DNA from: Bacteroidota bacterium
GTDB taxonomy: Bacteria > Bacteroidota > Bacteroidia > Bacteroidales > Tenuifilaceae
Length of the DNA stretch: 64,000 bases
Assembly (NCBI GenBank): GCA_029560875.1
Contig: JAKQKB010000168.1
Coordinates: 62,001 to 126,000, forward strand
Direction: 5' to 3'
The notes beneath the pieces are model-generated. The model was not told the origin of the DNA. It saw nothing but the letters and a program-made list of their open reading frames with translations, and made no database searches. How positions within the stretch are numbered: the stretch's first letter is position 1; the number at the start of each line of letters is the position of its first letter. A program made the translations under genes and the position numbers. Below, one piece after another: positions 1-8,618 of the stretch.

Positions 1-299
1 GAATGGCAAATCATCTTGTACCTAAAATTGATATTTCTGCATCAACAGGCGTTCACGATGGCGATGCAATGATTAAGGCAATACTTGCTGGAGCATCGTC
101 CGTTCAGGTTTGTTCGGCAATTTATAAGAATGGGCCACAGCATATTGCTACAATGCTAAATGCAATGGCCGATTGGATGAACAAAAAGGGCTACAAGTCA
201 ATTAACGACTTTAAAGGCTTAATGAACTATGGCAAAATTGAAAATCCATCGCATTACGAGCGTAGCCAGTTTATGAAGTACTACTCTAACTATGAATAG
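1..299 (+). CDS. Dihydroorotate dehydrogenase-like protein, C-terminal part (cut by window edge)
   Basis: This is the last ~98 residues of a TIM-barrel flavoprotein of the dihydroorotate / dihydropyrimidine dehydrogenase family; the 5' part lies outside the window. The visible part has the family's C-terminal signature: a DISASTGVHDGDAMIKAILAG stretch (equivalent to the GGI-x-(S/T)-x-x-D-A phosphate/FMN-binding region) followed by GASSVQVCSAIYKNGP, where the barrel's last strands bind FMN phosphate, and then a helical tail. Bacteroidota commonly carry such a dihydroorotate-dehydrogenase-like gene besides true pyrD, so a role in de novo pyrimidine synthesis is not certain. An oxidoreductase of this fold is secure; the exact substrate cannot be read from the fragment. 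Confidence 0.8.
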   Translation, partial: MANHLVPKIDISASTGVHDGDAMIKAILAGASSVQVCSAIYKNGPQHIATMLNAMADWMNKKGYKSINDFKGLMNYGKIENPSHYERSQFMKYYSNYE

Positions 300-399
300 T
301 TGATATATAAAACCAAAACAAAAGCCGATGAATTTTACCATCGGCTTTGTTTTTAATATTTTGTCGTAAGTATTCTCTTACTTCAATCTTCTAACTTCT

Positions 400-939
400 C
401 TATCTTCCCCCTCCAAATTCCTCCATAACTAAAATCATTTGTTGTACTAGAGGTTGTTTGTCTTTCGAGATTTTCTTAACCTCATTTTTTAAATGTAAGG
501 TGTATTCAGCAATCTTTTCATCGCTAGTATTATCCAACGCATCCTCAATTACACTAAAGGCCTCAATGCTGGTTTGGTAGTCTGCTTTGGAGAGCAAATC
601 GATAAATAGTTCAATCTCATTGCTGAAATCGAGCCTGCTTTGCCAGCAAACGGAAACTAAGTGCGATACATCGGACAGATTCCGTTTCTCTTTAATTGCG
701 TTGATAATTTCCACTGCAGCGGATTGATTTTTGATGTCAACTAAAAAACTCACCACAGCTTCCTTTAAAACCTCGCTACGCTTAGTGAATAGTAAATTGA
801 TAATGGAACCAACCATATAATCCTCACCACTCTCGCGGAGTTCCTCAAGGGTCGAAATTATAAACTCATCGGAGCCTTCCATGAGATTTTGCTCGAATAT
901 TGCTTTCTTAGTATTGATATTGTTGCTCTTGCTCTCCAT
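400..939 (-). CDS. HEAT-repeat-like conserved hypothetical protein
   Basis: A 179-residue, all-helical, acidic cytoplasmic protein without signal peptide or membrane segment. Helix pairs such as EFIISTLEELRESGEDYMVG, EAVVSFLVDIKNQSAAVEII and IELFIDLLSKADYQTSIEAF suggest tandem HEAT-like repeats. Such proteins usually act as scaffolds for protein-protein contacts; no catalytic motif is visible and I do not recognise a specific function. The ATG is preceded 17 nt upstream by TACCTTTG on the minus strand (956-963), which fits a Bacteroidota -7 promoter element and supports the start. It stands alone, convergent with the preceding dehydrogenase gene. Confidence 0.75.
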   Translation of the reverse strand: MESKSNNINTKKAIFEQNLMEGSDEFIISTLEELRESGEDYMVGSIINLLFTKRSEVLKEAVVSFLVDIKNQSAAVEIINAIKEKRNLSDVSHLVSVCWQSRLDFSNEIELFIDLLSKADYQTSIEAFSVIEDALDNTSDEKIAEYTLHLKNEVKKISKDKQPLVQQMILVMEEFGGGR

Positions 940-955
940 TTTGAAATAATTTTTG

Positions 956-963
956 CAAAGGTA
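956..963 (-). promoter_or_regulatory. -7 promoter element TACCTTTG for the HEAT-like gene
   Basis: The minus strand reads TACCTTTG, matching the Bacteroidota -7 consensus TAnnTTTG, 17 nt before the ATG at 939. A clear -33 TTTG box is not seen at the usual distance, so the call rests on the -7 element and its position. Confidence 0.4.
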
Positions 964-1155
964 ATCATTGTTGTAAGAGAAAAGTAAGGATTTTTAGGTT
1001 GACATAAAACAATTTAAAATAATTCAATACTAATAAGTGTTAGTTTAGCTCTCTTTAAAAAAACATCTATTTATATTGACTTTTTCAAATTTATATTAAC
1101 TTTACTTGTTGAAAACATTAGACATTGTTATTAACCCAAATAAAATTTGATAGTT

Positions 1156-2070
1156 ATGGTCATAGGGTTAGCCAAGAATCGATTAGTGCTACTAGGCTTG
1201 ATGCTCATTTTTGTGGTCAGTTCCTGCAAGTCCGACCGAAGTAAGGATGCAATTACGGTATCGACCGATGAACTTGCAACGGATAGTACTGTGACTGCAG
1301 GTATACAGTCTGTTAAGCAAATTTTTTACTCCTTGCCATCGCCGTTGGAAACAGCTCTAATACTAAAGCGTTCAGGCGCTAAGTATAACGAGGAAATTTT
1401 GAATCCAGTTGAAAATGTTTCGCGATACAATACCAATAAGAGTATGGCGCTTAACTTGGGTATTTATAGTACCGATTTAAGTTATGCAAGCCTTTTCGAC
1501 CAAACTCAGGCTACCATTAAGTTCATGACAGCATCCAAAAAGATGGCTGAGAATTTGGGCATTCTTAACGCCATTGATAATGCCGTTATTCAGCGCTTGG
1601 AGGAGAATGTTAATAATCGTGAGGTGATAATGGAAACTATTTCGGAGACCTTTCTTAATACCAACTCTATTCTAGAGGAGGACGATAGGGTTGCCGTTGG
1701 TTCAATAATACTGGTTGGTGGCTGGCTCGAAGGGCTTTACATTGCAACATCATTGGTGGGCGATGTTAATTCCACTGATAACGAATTAGTTGATAGAATT
1801 ATAGACCAAAAATTTTCGTTAGAAACAGTTCTTAATCTTTTAAACCAAAATATCGAAAATCCTGATATTAAGGATATTTATAACGATATAGCTGAATTAA
1901 AGAAAATTTACGACGAGGTGCAAATCTCCGTATCAAAGGTTGAGGTTGTTCAGGATAGCAAGAGTAAGGTGGCCACTTTAAGTTCCAAGAATGTGGTTAC
2001 TGTGAAACCTGAAGTTTTCAATAAACTCAAACTTAAAGTTAAAGAATTGCGTACAAAGTACACAGCATAA
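1156..2070 (+). CDS. Putative lipoprotein of unknown function
   Basis: About 304 residues. The N-terminus has basic residues (AKNR), a hydrophobic stretch (LVLLGLMLIFVVS) and a lipobox ending SSC, so it is probably cleaved by signal peptidase II and anchored as a lipoprotein. The rest is mainly helical and rich in Asn, Glu and Ile, with a GSIILVGGWLEGLYIATSL stretch that could be a buried or amphipathic helix. I chose the ATG at 1156; an in-frame TTG nine bases upstream is also possible. It is followed after 11 nt by another secreted protein, and the two probably form an operon. No family with known function is recognised. Confidence 0.75.
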   Translation: MVIGLAKNRLVLLGLMLIFVVSSCKSDRSKDAITVSTDELATDSTVTAGIQSVKQIFYSLPSPLETALILKRSGAKYNEEILNPVENVSRYNTNKSMALNLGIYSTDLSYASLFDQTQATIKFMTASKKMAENLGILNAIDNAVIQRLEENVNNREVIMETISETFLNTNSILEEDDRVAVGSIILVGGWLEGLYIATSLVGDVNSTDNELVDRIIDQKFSLETVLNLLNQNIENPDIKDIYNDIAELKKIYDEVQISVSKVEVVQDSKSKVATLSSKNVVTVKPEVFNKLKLKVKELRTKYTA

Positions 2071-2081
2071 TTTATTTTGGT

Positions 2082-2519
2082 ATGAAATCATTCCTATATA
2101 TTATTACACTGGGTCTGTTTTTGTTGCTTCCTTTTGCAGGAAATGCACAATGCAAGAACTTCGCCAAGAAGGTTTGTAAGTTGGAGTTGAACCCATATAT
2201 TCACGATGGTAACTTTAATGCCGCAATTCTTACCGAAGGTGAAGATGCAGAGTTGTTCAAAACCTTCTATGCAGGTCAGGAATACCGTATTTCCGTTTGC
2301 GGTTCAGAGTCTATTCCTCAGGTTGAGTTTATAGTGATGGATGTGGACCGTAAGGTGCTATACTCCAATGCAAAAAATAAATATGCTACGAGTTGGGACT
2401 TTAAAGTAGAGGCTACACAGCAGTTAATAATTGTTGTAAAGGTTCCTGCATCGGATGATAAATCTGCAGAAATTGCCAGTGGTTGCGTGGCTATTATGTT
2501 TGGGTTAAAGGCTGATTAA
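2082..2519 (+). CDS. Small secreted protein of unknown function
   Basis: A 145-residue protein with a clear Sec signal peptide (MKSFLYIITLGLFLLLPFAG, cleavage probably after NAQ). The mature part is beta-rich and has four Cys (in CKNF, VCKL, VCGS and GCVA), which could form disulfides in the periplasm. A compact beta-sandwich is likely (alternating FKTFYAGQEYRISVCG, QVEFIVMDVDRKVLY). It starts 11 nt after the stop of the upstream lipoprotein gene and ends just before a strong terminator, so the two are probably co-expressed envelope proteins. Function unknown. Confidence 0.75.
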   Translation: MKSFLYIITLGLFLLLPFAGNAQCKNFAKKVCKLELNPYIHDGNFNAAILTEGEDAELFKTFYAGQEYRISVCGSESIPQVEFIVMDVDRKVLYSNAKNKYATSWDFKVEATQQLIIVVKVPASDDKSAEIASGCVAIMFGLKAD

Positions 2520-2540
2520 AACTTTTTTTTATAATGAATA

Positions 2541-2562
2541 AAAGCCGCTTTTGCGGCTTTTT
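2541..2562. terminator. Bidirectional intrinsic terminator
   Basis: The stem AAAGCCGC / GCGGCTTT has a short loop, with T-tract on the plus strand and A-tract upstream that gives a T-tract on the minus strand. It sits between the 3' ends of two convergent genes (the secreted protein and uvrA) and can serve both. Confidence 0.8.
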
Positions 2563-2567
2563 CATTT

Positions 2568-5360
2568 TCAGAGTTTATCGTTCAAGAATTTTCCAGTGTA
2601 CGATGCATCATGTTTTGCCAACTGCTCTGGAGTTCCTTCAAAAACTAGATACCCACCGCCATCGCCTCCCTCAGGGCCTAAATCAATAACCCAGTCGGCG
2701 CACTTTATCACTTCTACATTGTGCTCAATAAGAATTATGCTATGCCCTTTTTCGATAAGCGCATCGAAAGCAGAAAGCAACTTTTTGATATCGTTAAAAT
2801 GCAATCCTGTGGTGGGCTCATCAAAGATGAAAAGTATAGATTGATTGCTTTCATCCTTTTGTAGGAACGATGCTAGTTTTACACGTTGACTTTCGCCACC
2901 GCTCAACGTACTCGATGCTTGCCCTAGTTTGATATATCCCAAACCTACATCCTGCAATGGCTTTAAGCGGTCAACAATTTTTCGTTCTGTTGATGTTTTT
3001 CCATTATCGAAGAACTCTATGGCTTGGTTTACAGTCATCTCAAGGATATCGAAAACATTGGCATCCTTGTATTTTACCTCAAGCACTTCGTCCTTGAAGC
3101 GTTTTCCCTTACAGCTCTCGCAGATAAGGGTGATATCGGCCATAAACTGCATCTCAACGTGAATTACACCCTCACCTTGACACTCCTCGCACCGGCCACC
3201 TTCAACATTGAACGAGAAATGAGAGGGCTTAAAGCCGCTCTTTACAGCGTACTGCTGCTCCGAGAGCAATTTGCGAACCTCGTCCCATGCTTTTATATAG
3301 GTTACAGGGTTGCTGCGCGACGATTTTCCTATTGGATTTTGGTCAACCATTTCAACGCCTTTAATTACTCTAAAATCACCCTTAATGGCATCGAACTGGC
3401 CAGCTCTTTCGCCAGAGCCAGTTAACTGCTTTATTAGTGCAGGATAGAGAATACCTTTAACTAATGTTGACTTTCCGGAGCCACTAACTCCAGTTACGAC
3501 AGTTAGTGCGTTAAGCGGAAATTTCACATTGATATTCTTAAGGTTATTCTCCCTTGCACCGAGTATTTCTATGCTGTTATTCCATTTTCTACGCCTAATG
3601 GGAACAGGTATTTTCTCCTTTTGGGTAAGGTATTTAGCGGTAAGACTATCGGTAGCTTTATTCAATCCATCAATATCGCCTGCATAAACCACTTCGCCAC
3701 CCAATCGGCCAGCGTATGGACCAATATCGATGATATAATCGGCCGAGCGCATTATCTCCTCATCGTGCTCAACAACAACGACGGTGTTACCAAGGTTACG
3801 CAGTTCCTTTAGTACACCTATTAATAAATTAGTATCGCGAGAGTGTAAGCCAATGCTAGGTTCATCAAGAATGTAAAGCGAACCAACCAAACTACTCCCA
3901 AGCGATGTGGCCAAATTTATACGTTGCGATTCACCTCCAGAAAGCGTAGCCGATAAACGATTAAGTGTTAGGTAGCCAAGCCCAACATTGTTCATATAGT
4001 CTAAACGGTTATTAATTTCCGTTAGGACACGTTTTGCAACACCAGCATCGTGCTCATCCAAATTCAACTCCTTGAATATCTCCAATAACTCAGAAATTGG
4101 AATATTCACCATTTGTTGAATGGTGTAGTTGCTCACCTTAACGTACGAGGCTTCGGGGCGTAATCGAGAGCCCTTGCAGGCAGGGCAAACAGTTTTGCCC
4201 ATATAGCGCGATAGTAGAACTCTGTACTGAATTTTATACCTTTTTTCCTCCAATTCCCTAAAGAAGCCGTAAATTCCCATGAAATGACGTGTGCCATCCC
4301 AAAGTATTCGTTTCTGCTCCTCGGATAGTTGGTAGTAGGGTTTATGGATAGGGAAGTCGTACTTTGAAGCGTGCTCAATCAACTTATCCTTGTACCAACT
4401 CATACTTTCACCTTTCCAGCAGGCAATGGCCTCCTCGTAAATTGATAGGCCTCTGTTGGGAACCACTAAATCTTCATCAATGCCTATTACTTTACCGTAG
4501 CCTTCACATTTTGGACAAGCGCCAAGTGGACTGTTAAAACTGAAAAGATGCTCGGTTGGTTCTTCAAACTTAATTCCATCAACCTCAAAAATATTGGAAA
4601 AATGCTCCTCCAAGACCTTATCGTCCAGATGGATTTTAAGTAAGCAGAACCCGTTGCCTTCGGCAAGCGCTGTTTGAATGGAATCGGCAATTCGACTGAG
4701 GAAGTCCTCCTCGTGCGAAACTGCAAAACGGTCGATAACCAAGCGTAATTCTGCCCCTGAAATGTTGATTAATTCTCGAATTTTATCCTCATCAATCCTT
4801 ACAGTTTGGTCGCCCACCTCTACGCGTGTAAAACCTTCGCGGGCAAGTTCATCGAGCCTTGCTTTTGGGTTGCCATTTAGCACCAATGGTGCTAGCAGGG
4901 TCATTTTCACCCCCTCATCGTAAGCACTTATAAAGTTAACCACATCGCTAACAGATTGCTTTTTGACAAGTTTTCCGGAAACAGGCGAGTAGGTTTTCCC
5001 TATTCTGGCAAAGAGCAACTTAAGGTAATCGTATATCTCAGTTGATGTACCAACGGTTGAGCGCGGGTTGCGAGTGTTTACCTTTTGCTCAATGGCAATG
5101 GCCGGTGGAATTCCACTAATAATATCAACCTCAGGCTTTGCAACACGCCCAAGGAACTGCCTAGCGTACGATGATAAACTTTCAACGTATCGCCTTTGCC
5201 CTTCGGCATAAATTGTATCGAAAGCTAAGGACGATTTGCCCGAGCCGGAAACGCCTGTTATTACAATGAGTTTATTACGAGGAATATCGAGGCTTATATT
5301 CTTAAGGTTATGAACCCTAGCCCCTTTTATCGATATAACATTTTTATCTTGAACCGCCAT
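2568..5360 (-). CDS. uvrA: UvrA, excinuclease ABC subunit A
   Basis: A 930-residue damage-recognition ATPase of nucleotide excision repair; it dimerises, finds bulky lesions and loads UvrB. Both ABC modules are visible: Walker A GVSGSGKS at about 36-43 and again in the second half, and two signature motifs of the type LSGGESQR. Zinc-finger cysteines are present as CPKCEGYG with CPACKGSR in the first half and CEECQGEG with CESCKGKR in the second. Length is normal for the family. The ATG at 5360 is preferred over the in-frame TTG at 5381 because a TATCTTTG promoter element overlaps that TTG. It appears monocistronic. Confidence 0.97.
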   Translation of the reverse strand: MAVQDKNVISIKGARVHNLKNISLDIPRNKLIVITGVSGSGKSSLAFDTIYAEGQRRYVESLSSYARQFLGRVAKPEVDIISGIPPAIAIEQKVNTRNPRSTVGTSTEIYDYLKLLFARIGKTYSPVSGKLVKKQSVSDVVNFISAYDEGVKMTLLAPLVLNGNPKARLDELAREGFTRVEVGDQTVRIDEDKIRELINISGAELRLVIDRFAVSHEEDFLSRIADSIQTALAEGNGFCLLKIHLDDKVLEEHFSNIFEVDGIKFEEPTEHLFSFNSPLGACPKCEGYGKVIGIDEDLVVPNRGLSIYEEAIACWKGESMSWYKDKLIEHASKYDFPIHKPYYQLSEEQKRILWDGTRHFMGIYGFFRELEEKRYKIQYRVLLSRYMGKTVCPACKGSRLRPEASYVKVSNYTIQQMVNIPISELLEIFKELNLDEHDAGVAKRVLTEINNRLDYMNNVGLGYLTLNRLSATLSGGESQRINLATSLGSSLVGSLYILDEPSIGLHSRDTNLLIGVLKELRNLGNTVVVVEHDEEIMRSADYIIDIGPYAGRLGGEVVYAGDIDGLNKATDSLTAKYLTQKEKIPVPIRRRKWNNSIEILGARENNLKNINVKFPLNALTVVTGVSGSGKSTLVKGILYPALIKQLTGSGERAGQFDAIKGDFRVIKGVEMVDQNPIGKSSRSNPVTYIKAWDEVRKLLSEQQYAVKSGFKPSHFSFNVEGGRCEECQGEGVIHVEMQFMADITLICESCKGKRFKDEVLEVKYKDANVFDILEMTVNQAIEFFDNGKTSTERKIVDRLKPLQDVGLGYIKLGQASSTLSGGESQRVKLASFLQKDESNQSILFIFDEPTTGLHFNDIKKLLSAFDALIEKGHSIILIEHNVEVIKCADWVIDLGPEGGDGGGYLVFEGTPEQLAKHDASYTGKFLNDKL

Positions 5361-5378
5361 TTGCCAAAAATTAACTTG

Positions 5379-5386
5379 CAAAGATA
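5379..5386 (-). promoter_or_regulatory. -7 promoter element TATCTTTG for uvrA
   Basis: The minus strand matches TAnnTTTG exactly, 18 nt before the uvrA ATG. It overlaps the alternative TTG start, which argues for the shorter protein. Confidence 0.45.
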
Positions 5387-5453
5387 GCGGTTATTAGGAG
5401 AATAAGTTGAAGATTGTTGGTTAAAAAAGATAGATAAGTCAGAGGTAGGCTGA

Positions 5454-6005
5454 TTATCTATATCTGTACATCTGAACTATATAGTAAATAATTGGGCCAA
5501 GAATTAAAATCATTAAAAACGGAGTGAAAAGAACCGAAAACTTTCCTAGTCCGTTGATATTTCCTAATGTTTGCTGCGATGAGTATAATGATATTAGGAT
5601 ATGTTCAACTGTAATGCAAAGTTTTAGTGTTCGTATCATCTTTACACCTAAATAGTATTGATTGCGTGCATTTGTGTCTGTAATTTCAATAGGGTAGTTA
5701 AATAGGTGGGGTTTTTGGTTAAATATTGAGAGTACAGTTACAATGATGGTGCTAATTGAAGGAAGGAGGAATAATGTAAATTTCTGTTTGTAATCAGCCG
5801 CTTCGCCAAATTCATTAATGTGCGATGGAATACTTTCAGGAAGTTTGCAGTAAATAACAATTGTATAAGTCCAAAATCCAAGTATTAACGCCCAAATAAT
5901 TGCTTCGATAATTTTATCTGCCAAACTCATTTCAATCTTTATGAATGGTTGACGTGGTTTCTTGTTAAAGGATTTTGTATTCATATTTATGGAATTCGGA
6001 AACAT
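5454..6005 (-). CDS. DUF1648-type integral membrane protein
   Basis: About 183 residues with four predicted membrane segments (IIWALILGFWTYTIVIY, FTLFLLPSISTIIVTVLSIF, LKLCITVEHILISLYSS, and LFTPFLMILILGPIIYYIV). Between the first two lies PESIPSHINEFGEAADY, which matches the pattern (IP-x-H-[FIN]-N-x-x-G) of DUF1648 domains found in SdpI-type membrane proteins. The role is unknown; some relatives are immunity or sensor membrane proteins. An element TACTTTTG lies at 6013-6020 very near the first ATG, so translation may begin instead at the second Met (5984). The neighbouring genes give no functional hint. Confidence 0.75.
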   Translation of the reverse strand: MFPNSINMNTKSFNKKPRQPFIKIEMSLADKIIEAIIWALILGFWTYTIVIYCKLPESIPSHINEFGEAADYKQKFTLFLLPSISTIIVTVLSIFNQKPHLFNYPIEITDTNARNQYYLGVKMIRTLKLCITVEHILISLYSSQQTLGNINGLGKFSVLFTPFLMILILGPIIYYIVQMYRYR

Positions 6006-6152
6006 TTTGTATCAAAAGTATGTATAAAATACTAAAGCAATTTTGATTATTTCAGAAAAATTAGCTTACTTGGCACAATAAATGGTATAATAATACTACA
6101 AACACTTTAAACTGATTGCCTATAGATAGAAGCTCTACACGTTAACCAAAAT

Positions 6153-6161
6153 AAGAGGAGG
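6153..6161 (+). promoter_or_regulatory. Strong Shine-Dalgarno site for the sigma-factor gene (GTG start)
   Basis: AAGAGGAGG lies 5 nt before the GTG at 6167. It fixes the start at GTG, because the nearby ATG at 6171 is out of frame. A strong SD is exceptional among the genes of this window. Confidence 0.65.
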
Positions 6162-6166
6162 TTGCC

Positions 6167-6760
6167 GTGAATGCAAACCACACCACCGACCAAGAGCTTC
6201 TGTCGGAAATCATCAATGGTAGTAATGCCGCGTTGGAGATGCTTATTAAGCGTCATGAGAGAAAAGTGTACACCTACATTTTAATGATGGTGCGCAAACC
6301 CCATTTGGCAGAAGACTTAATGCAGGAGACCTTTGTGAAGGTTATTCGCTCGTTAAAAGAAGGACGATACTCGGAGAACAACCGTTTCCAGTCCTGGTTA
6401 ATGCGCATAGCGCATAATCTGGTGATTGACCATTTTCGTCATAACAAGCAGTACCGCGAGGTTTCCAACGAAGATTCACCTGTCGATTTATTCAGTTCAC
6501 CTCGTTTTGCCGAGATGAATGTAGAGCAGGCAATGGTGTTCGATAGGGTTTTGGATGAAGTTAGAATGCTTATCGACAAATTACCCGATGACCAGAAAGA
6601 GGTGATAATGCTCCGTTACTATGGCGATTTAAGTTTTAAGGAAATTGCGGAGTTAACTAACGTTAGCATAAATACTGCGCTGGGTAGAATGAGATATGCG
6701 CTAATAAATCTCCGAAAAACAGTTAAGGAGAAGAATTTAAACCTTGAGTTTGGGTTTTAA
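6167..6760 (+). CDS. ECF-type RNA polymerase sigma factor (sigma-70 family)
   Basis: A 197-residue group 4 sigma factor. Region 2 covers about 20-95: KRHERKVYTYILMMVRKPHL, then AEDLMQETFVKV (the core-binding and -10-recognising helix) and QSWLMRIAHNLVIDHFR. Region 4 covers about 130-185: IDKLPDDQKEVIMLRYYGDL, then SFKEIAELTNVSINTALGRM, a helix-turn-helix for the -35 element. There is no membrane anti-sigma gene next door; only a small unknown gene follows. The start is GTG with a strong SD, an unusual choice that may allow translational control. The family assignment is secure, the regulon unknown. Confidence 0.93.
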   Translation: MNANHTTDQELLSEIINGSNAALEMLIKRHERKVYTYILMMVRKPHLAEDLMQETFVKVIRSLKEGRYSENNRFQSWLMRIAHNLVIDHFRHNKQYREVSNEDSPVDLFSSPRFAEMNVEQAMVFDRVLDEVRMLIDKLPDDQKEVIMLRYYGDLSFKEIAELTNVSINTALGRMRYALINLRKTVKEKNLNLEFGF

Positions 6761-6764
6761 GTAG

Positions 6765-6865
6765 AGCACAAATTACACGGATAGAACAGATTTGCGCAAA
6801 TTTATAGTTAGTTTGGCTGTGCAAGTCTGTTTAATTTGTGTTCATCAGTGTTCTATCATTTTAAA
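6765..6865. repeat. Dispersed-repeat-like intergenic element with inverted arms
   Basis: The left part CACAAATTACACGGATAGAA (6769-6788) and the right part TGTTTAATTTGTG plus CAGTGTTCTATC are imperfect reverse complements. The wording (ACAAATTACACGGAT ... TAATTTGTG) resembles short intergenic repeats I know from many Bacteroidota genomes. It lies directly after the sigma-factor stop. No second copy is seen in this window, so the repeat status is inferred. Confidence 0.4.
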
Positions 6866-6923
6866 ATTAATAGCACTTTTTTATACAATAATTGGAAGTT
6901 CATTTCCGTTATTACAGAAAAAG

Positions 6924-7136
6924 ATGCCTATGAATAGAATCTATACACAACTACTTTACATCAGGAAAACATACAATAATGGGGACGGATATTCAAATCA
7001 TACTATAATTCAATTGCCATTCCCATTGACCAAGGAGATTGAAAGGCTTAAAGCGCTTATGAATCAACTTGAAGCGTTAACACCAAAGATTCCTGATGAT
7101 TCCGTTAAACGGATTATGGAAAAGCTAAATTTTTAA
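6924..7136 (+). CDS. Small hypothetical protein
   Basis: About 70 residues from the ATG at 6924 (a second ATG lies at 6930). The open frame extends further upstream, but that part runs through the repeat-like element and reads as unlikely hydrophobic sequence, so I begin at the MPMNRIYTQ segment. The C-terminal half is amphipathic helix (LTKEIERLKALMNQLEALTP). A strong terminator follows at once, which supports a real transcript. It lies downstream of the ECF sigma factor, but no relation to it can be shown. Function unknown. Confidence 0.45.
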   Translation: MPMNRIYTQLLYIRKTYNNGDGYSNHTIIQLPFPLTKEIERLKALMNQLEALTPKIPDDSVKRIMEKLNF

Positions 7137-7164
7137 AAACCGGAAAATATTTTCCGGTTTTTTC
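7136..7164 (+). terminator. Intrinsic terminator
   Basis: A near-perfect palindrome AAAACCGGAAAA / TTTTCCGGTTTT with T-tract follows the stop of the small gene and precedes the SPFH operon promoter. Confidence 0.8.
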
Positions 7165-7196
7165 TTGATTTTTCAAAAATTAAAATGATATATTTG
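7164..7196 (+). promoter_or_regulatory. Promoter of the SPFH operon
   Basis: CTTG (7164-7167), a 21-nt spacer, then TATATTTG (7189-7196) fit the Bacteroidota -33/-7 consensus. The SPFH ATG follows 34 nt later. Confidence 0.6.
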
Positions 7197-7216
7197 TGAT
7201 ATCAAAATAATATCAC
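7196..7216. promoter_or_regulatory. Palindromic operator-like site (GTGATAT-N7-ATATCAC)
   Basis: A perfect 7-bp inverted repeat with a 7-nt spacer begins at the last base of the -7 element and spans the expected transcription start. A third TGATAT copy lies at 7186-7191. The operon it controls encodes an Arc-like ribbon-helix-helix protein, a family that binds short palindromes and often represses its own operon, so autoregulation is a fair inference. Confidence 0.5.
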
Positions 7217-7230
7217 TCAAAATTTAAACT

Positions 7231-8202
7231 ATGAAAACAACTGAAGAAAAATTTAGTGGACTTAGATTGTCCGGTATTTTTATGTTGCTCTTTAATATTC
7301 TTTTCCTTTTCGGAATAATCTTCTTTTTTGTTCGTTTGGTATCGTCTCCATACTTAACTGATACCCAAGGAGCCATTTATGGCATATCTCTAGGCTTTTC
7401 GTTTATCTTGAATCTGATTTTCTGGGCAGGGTTTATGCAAATTGAGCCCAACGAAGCTCGTGTAATGGTTTTCTTTGGTAAGTATGAGGGAACAATTAAG
7501 GATAACGGTTTCTTTTGGGTTAATCCTTTCTATGCCAAGAAAAGACTGACGCTCCGTGCTCGTAACCTCGATGCAGAGCCAATTAAGGTAAACGATAAAA
7601 CTGGTAATCCAGTGATGATTGGCGTTGTGGTGGTTTGGCGTTTGGCAGATACTTATAAGGCATCGTTCCATGTCGATAATGCTTCGATGGCAGCCAATGT
7701 TGCGGGAGCAACTGCAACCGCAAAGTTAAATGAGAAGATGATGGCCTATCAAAACTTCGTTAAAATTCAATGCGACGCCGCATTGCGCTACGTTGCAGGA
7801 TTATACTCATACGACCATTCGGGAACCAGCGTTGATAGCGAAATGACATTAAGGTCGAATGGCGAAGAGATTAACCAGATTCTGGAGCAACAAATGAATG
7901 AACGCCTTGCAATTGCAGGAATTGAGGTGATTGAGGCAAGAATTAATTATCTAGCATATGCTCCTGAGATTGCTGCAGTTATGCTACGCCGTCAGCAAGC
8001 CGATGCTATTATTGCTGCCCGTGAAAAAATAGTTGATGGTGCTGTAGGTATGGTTAAGCTAGCTTTAACTAAACTTGCCGACGATAAGATTATTGAGTTC
8101 GATGAGGATAAAAAGGCTGCAATGGTTAGTAACCTAATGGTTGTGCTTTGCTCGGAGGATTCTGCAAGTCCAATAATCAATGCGGGAACTTTACATCAGT
8201 AG
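7231..8202 (+). CDS. SPFH/Band 7 domain membrane protein
   Basis: A 323-residue protein with two N-terminal membrane segments (about 14-38 and 50-72), then an SPFH (stomatin/prohibitin/flotillin) domain at about 77-290. Recognisable stretches are MQIEPNEARVMVFFGKYEGT, GFFWVNPFY, VMIGVVVVWRLADT, and the helical RRQQADAIIAAREKIVDGAV. SPFH proteins assemble as membrane scaffolds and often partner with proteases or regulators. It is the first gene of a three-gene operon: an Arc-like DNA-binding protein starts 3 nt after its stop, and a zinc ribbon overlaps that. The family is certain, the cellular role unknown. Confidence 0.93.
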   Translation: MKTTEEKFSGLRLSGIFMLLFNILFLFGIIFFFVRLVSSPYLTDTQGAIYGISLGFSFILNLIFWAGFMQIEPNEARVMVFFGKYEGTIKDNGFFWVNPFYAKKRLTLRARNLDAEPIKVNDKTGNPVMIGVVVVWRLADTYKASFHVDNASMAANVAGATATAKLNEKMMAYQNFVKIQCDAALRYVAGLYSYDHSGTSVDSEMTLRSNGEEINQILEQQMNERLAIAGIEVIEARINYLAYAPEIAAVMLRRQQADAIIAAREKIVDGAVGMVKLALTKLADDKIIEFDEDKKAAMVSNLMVVLCSEDSASPIINAGTLHQ

Positions 8203-8205
8203 GTT

Positions 8206-8409
8206 ATGTCGAAAAAAAAATCGTTTGTACTAAGGATTGACCCAGATAAAATGGATGCACTGGAGAAATGGGCTGCGGACGAGTTCCGCAGCACCAACGG
8301 CCAGTTGGAATGGATTATCGACCAGGCGCTTAAGAAGTCAGGCCGCTGGAAATCTCCGAAAAACAAAGATGACAAGAACTCAAATAAACAAGAAAATGAG
8401 AATAGTTAA
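8206..8409 (+). CDS. Arc-like ribbon-helix-helix DNA-binding protein
   Basis: A 67-residue basic protein. Residues 5-50 (KSFVLRIDPDKMDALEKWA, then GQLEWIIDQALKKSG) fit the Arc/MetJ-type ribbon-helix-helix: a short beta strand (SFVLRID) with helix A and helix B, which dimerises to insert a two-stranded sheet in the DNA groove. The tail is polar and disordered (NKDDKNSNKQENENS). It begins 3 nt after the SPFH stop and overlaps the next gene by 14 nt, so translation is coupled. The palindrome at the operon promoter is a candidate binding site. DNA-binding target not proven. Confidence 0.8.
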   Translation: MSKKKSFVLRIDPDKMDALEKWAADEFRSTNGQLEWIIDQALKKSGRWKSPKNKDDKNSNKQENENS

Positions 8410-8611
8410 ATCAAAAAATCCCTGTCCCAAGTGTGGGGGTAAGGATTTTGAACTTGGCGAAGCGTACATTGCTGGTAGTATAATCACTAAGATTTTTAAT
8501 ATTCAGAATAGGAAATTCAGTTCGTTTACTTGCATGAAATGTAAATACACTGAGTTCTATCAAGTTCCGGCAAGCAAGGCACTTAATGTTTTAGATTTTT
8601 TTGTGGGGTAA
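8396..8611 (+). CDS. Zinc-ribbon protein, third gene of the SPFH operon
   Basis: A 71-residue protein with two CxxC knuckles, C10-P-K-C13 and C46-M-K-C49, typical of a zinc ribbon. Between them lies a short hydrophobic beta region (AYIAGSIITKIF). The start ATG at 8396 overlaps the end of the Arc-like gene by 14 nt; the longer open frame upstream is a shadow of that gene. Small zinc ribbons of this kind bind nucleic acid or proteins; no enzyme motif is visible. The tight linkage to an SPFH and an Arc-like gene suggests they work together. Confidence 0.8.
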   Translation: MRIVKSKNPCPKCGGKDFELGEAYIAGSIITKIFNIQNRKFSSFTCMKCKYTEFYQVPASKALNVLDFFVG

Positions 8612-8618
8612 TCAGATG

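Noticed and set aside
6792-6923. 44-codon N-terminal extension of the small gene after the sigma factor
   Set aside because: It lies in a repeat-like element and reads as unlikely hydrophobic sequence.
6153-8611. Sigma factor and SPFH genes as one regulatory operon
   Set aside because: A strong terminator (7136-7164) and a separate promoter divide them.
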